Part shown: positions 5,547-5,786 of the stretch, in pieces
How positions within the stretch are numbered: position 1 is the stretch's first letter
How the letters are laid out: each line of letters begins with the position of its first letter
Source: CAYWMQ01 sp964459635
Lineage (GTDB): Bacteria; Patescibacteriota; Minisyncoccia; Phycocordibacterales; UBA12088
Direction: 5' to 3'
NCBI GenBank assembly: GCA_964459635.1
Contig: CAYWMQ010000049.1
Coordinates: 1 to 5,786 of the forward strand
Length of the DNA: 5,786 nt
Notes under the pieces: generated by a model
Databases searched by the model: none
Seen by the model: the letters and a program-made list of their open reading frames with translations, nothing else
Told to the model about the DNA's origin: nothing
Translations under genes and position numbers: made by a program

Positions 5547-5620
5547 TGCCGGGTCGTCCCCGCCTGCCGGCAGGCAGGTAATGGTAGGACTGCGGCAAAT
5601 TAGAGGTATAGCGGTCCCGC
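5547..5620 (+). pseudogene. broken tRNA-Gln copy (5' half) with palindromic insertion
   Basis: TGCCGGGTCGTC (5547-5558) is identical to the first 12 bases of the intact tRNA-Gln at 5664-5675. The next tRNA bases reappear 20 bases later: TAATGGTAGGACTGCGG (5579-5595) matches 5676-5692 with one difference (T for C). The 20-base interruption falls in the D stem. After 5595 the anticodon stem is interrupted by about 17 unrelated bases before GGTCCCGC (5613-5620) matches 5698-5705. The anticodon loop, T arm and 3' acceptor strand are absent, so it cannot be charged as a tRNA. It is best read as a decayed tandem duplicate that lies within the transcript from the upstream promoter. Confidence 0.65.
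5559..5578. repeat. 20-base palindromic insertion in the tRNA remnant
   Basis: The inserted segment contains the perfect 14-base palindrome GCCTGCCGGCAGGC at 5562-5575. The same CCTGCC/GGCAGG arms form the inner hairpin of the inverted repeat at 4727-4754, so the insertion is probably a minimal member of that repeat family. Its edges are exact because the flanking bases align to the intact tRNA on both sides. Confidence 0.6.
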
Positions 5621-5663
5621 TTAAGGGACGGAGCGGTGTCGCTTTAGTAAGGTAGTACATATT

Positions 5664-5734
5664 TGCCGGGTCGTCTAATGGCAGGACTGCGGGTTTTGGT
5701 CCCGCCTATCTAGGTTCGAGTCCTAGCCCGGCAG
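5664..5734 (+). tRNA. tRNA-Gln (anticodon TTG)
   Basis: A complete 71-base cloverleaf. The acceptor TGCCGGG (5664-5670) pairs with CCCGGCA (5727-5733), giving the U1-A72 pair usual for glutamine tRNAs, with discriminator G at 5734. The D arm is GTCT/GGAC (5673-5676 with 5684-5687). The anticodon stem is GCGGG/CCCGC (5689-5693 with 5701-5705) around loop TTTTGGT, so the anticodon TTG (5696-5698) reads CAA and by wobble CAG. The T arm is CTAGG/CCTAG around TTCGAGT (5715-5721). The variable loop is four bases. CCA is not encoded (CAA follows the discriminator), so the end must be added by a nucleotidyltransferase. In many bacteria lacking GlnRS this tRNA is charged via Glu and GatCAB; the window does not show which route is used. 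Confidence 0.95.
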
Positions 5735-5775
5735 CAAGGAGCGTAGCGACGCAGATGTCGGGCTAGGGCTCGAAC
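5714..5775. repeat. inverted copy of the tRNA-Gln 3' end
   Basis: The 20 bases from the T loop to the end of the acceptor (5714-5733) are complementary to 5756-5775 at 18 positions; the other two are G-U pairs in RNA. The 22-base loop between them includes a small GCGT/ACGC hairpin (5741-5752). The inverted copy starts exactly at GTTCGAG and does not include a pairable T stem on the minus strand, so it is not a second tRNA. The window ends 11 bases later. Confidence 0.6.
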
Positions 5776-5786
5776 GGGAAGGGGGT

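Noticed and set aside
5547..5734. tRNA-Gln with introns
   Set aside because: The upstream copy lacks its own T arm and 3' acceptor strand, and an intact uninterrupted tRNA follows, so splicing need not be invoked.
5756..5786. 3' half of a second tRNA on the minus strand
   Set aside because: TTCGAGC and the acceptor-like part are present, but the bases that should form the 5' side of the T stem do not pair. It is better explained as an inverted copy of the neighbouring tRNA end.

Overview
The window looks like a chromosomal stretch from a member of the Candidate Phyla Radiation (Patescibacteria, most likely a Parcubacteria-type lineage). This is inference. It rests on GC-rich palindromic intergenic repeats whose chance translation reads SFAKATAGHAPAG (a peptide I associate with spurious CPR ORFs), on protein types resembling those I know from CPR genomes, on a tRNA without an encoded CCA end, and on a mix of leaderless or SD-less starts with Shine-Dalgarno starts. 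No taxonomic marker gene is present, so the placement is moderate at best.

Layout: positions 1-79 hold an edge-truncated dispersed palindromic repeat. Two plus-strand genes follow: a ten-helix EamA/DMT-type transporter (216-1151, probably leaderless) and a membrane-anchored clan GH-A glycoside hydrolase-like protein (1271-2290) with its own TATAAT box. They converge on two minus-strand genes, each with its own Shine-Dalgarno site and intrinsic terminator: a flotillin/SPFH protein (2419-3792) and a DEDDh 3'-5' exonuclease (3946-4461). The 400-base divergent gap 4462-4861 contains two adjacent hairpins in the exonuclease leader and a ~140-base imperfect inverted repeat. A plus-strand gene of unknown function (4862-5359) follows and ends in a clear terminator. 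The last 370 bases contain a good extended -10 promoter, a broken 5' half of a tRNA-Gln carrying a 20-base palindromic insertion, an intact tRNA-Gln(TTG) at 5664-5734, and an inverted copy of that tRNA's 3' end reaching to the window edge.

The protein genes look like independent single-gene units, not one pathway: intergenic gaps are large and most have their own promoter and/or terminator signals. Three products are predicted in or at the membrane (transporter, anchored hydrolase, flotillin), one is a nucleic-acid trimming enzyme, one is unknown. No CRISPR array, transposase, integrase, toxin-antitoxin pair or defence cassette is visible. The most unusual content is non-coding: the palindromic repeat family, one member of which sits inside a decayed tRNA copy, and the tRNA-derived fold-back next to the functional tRNA.
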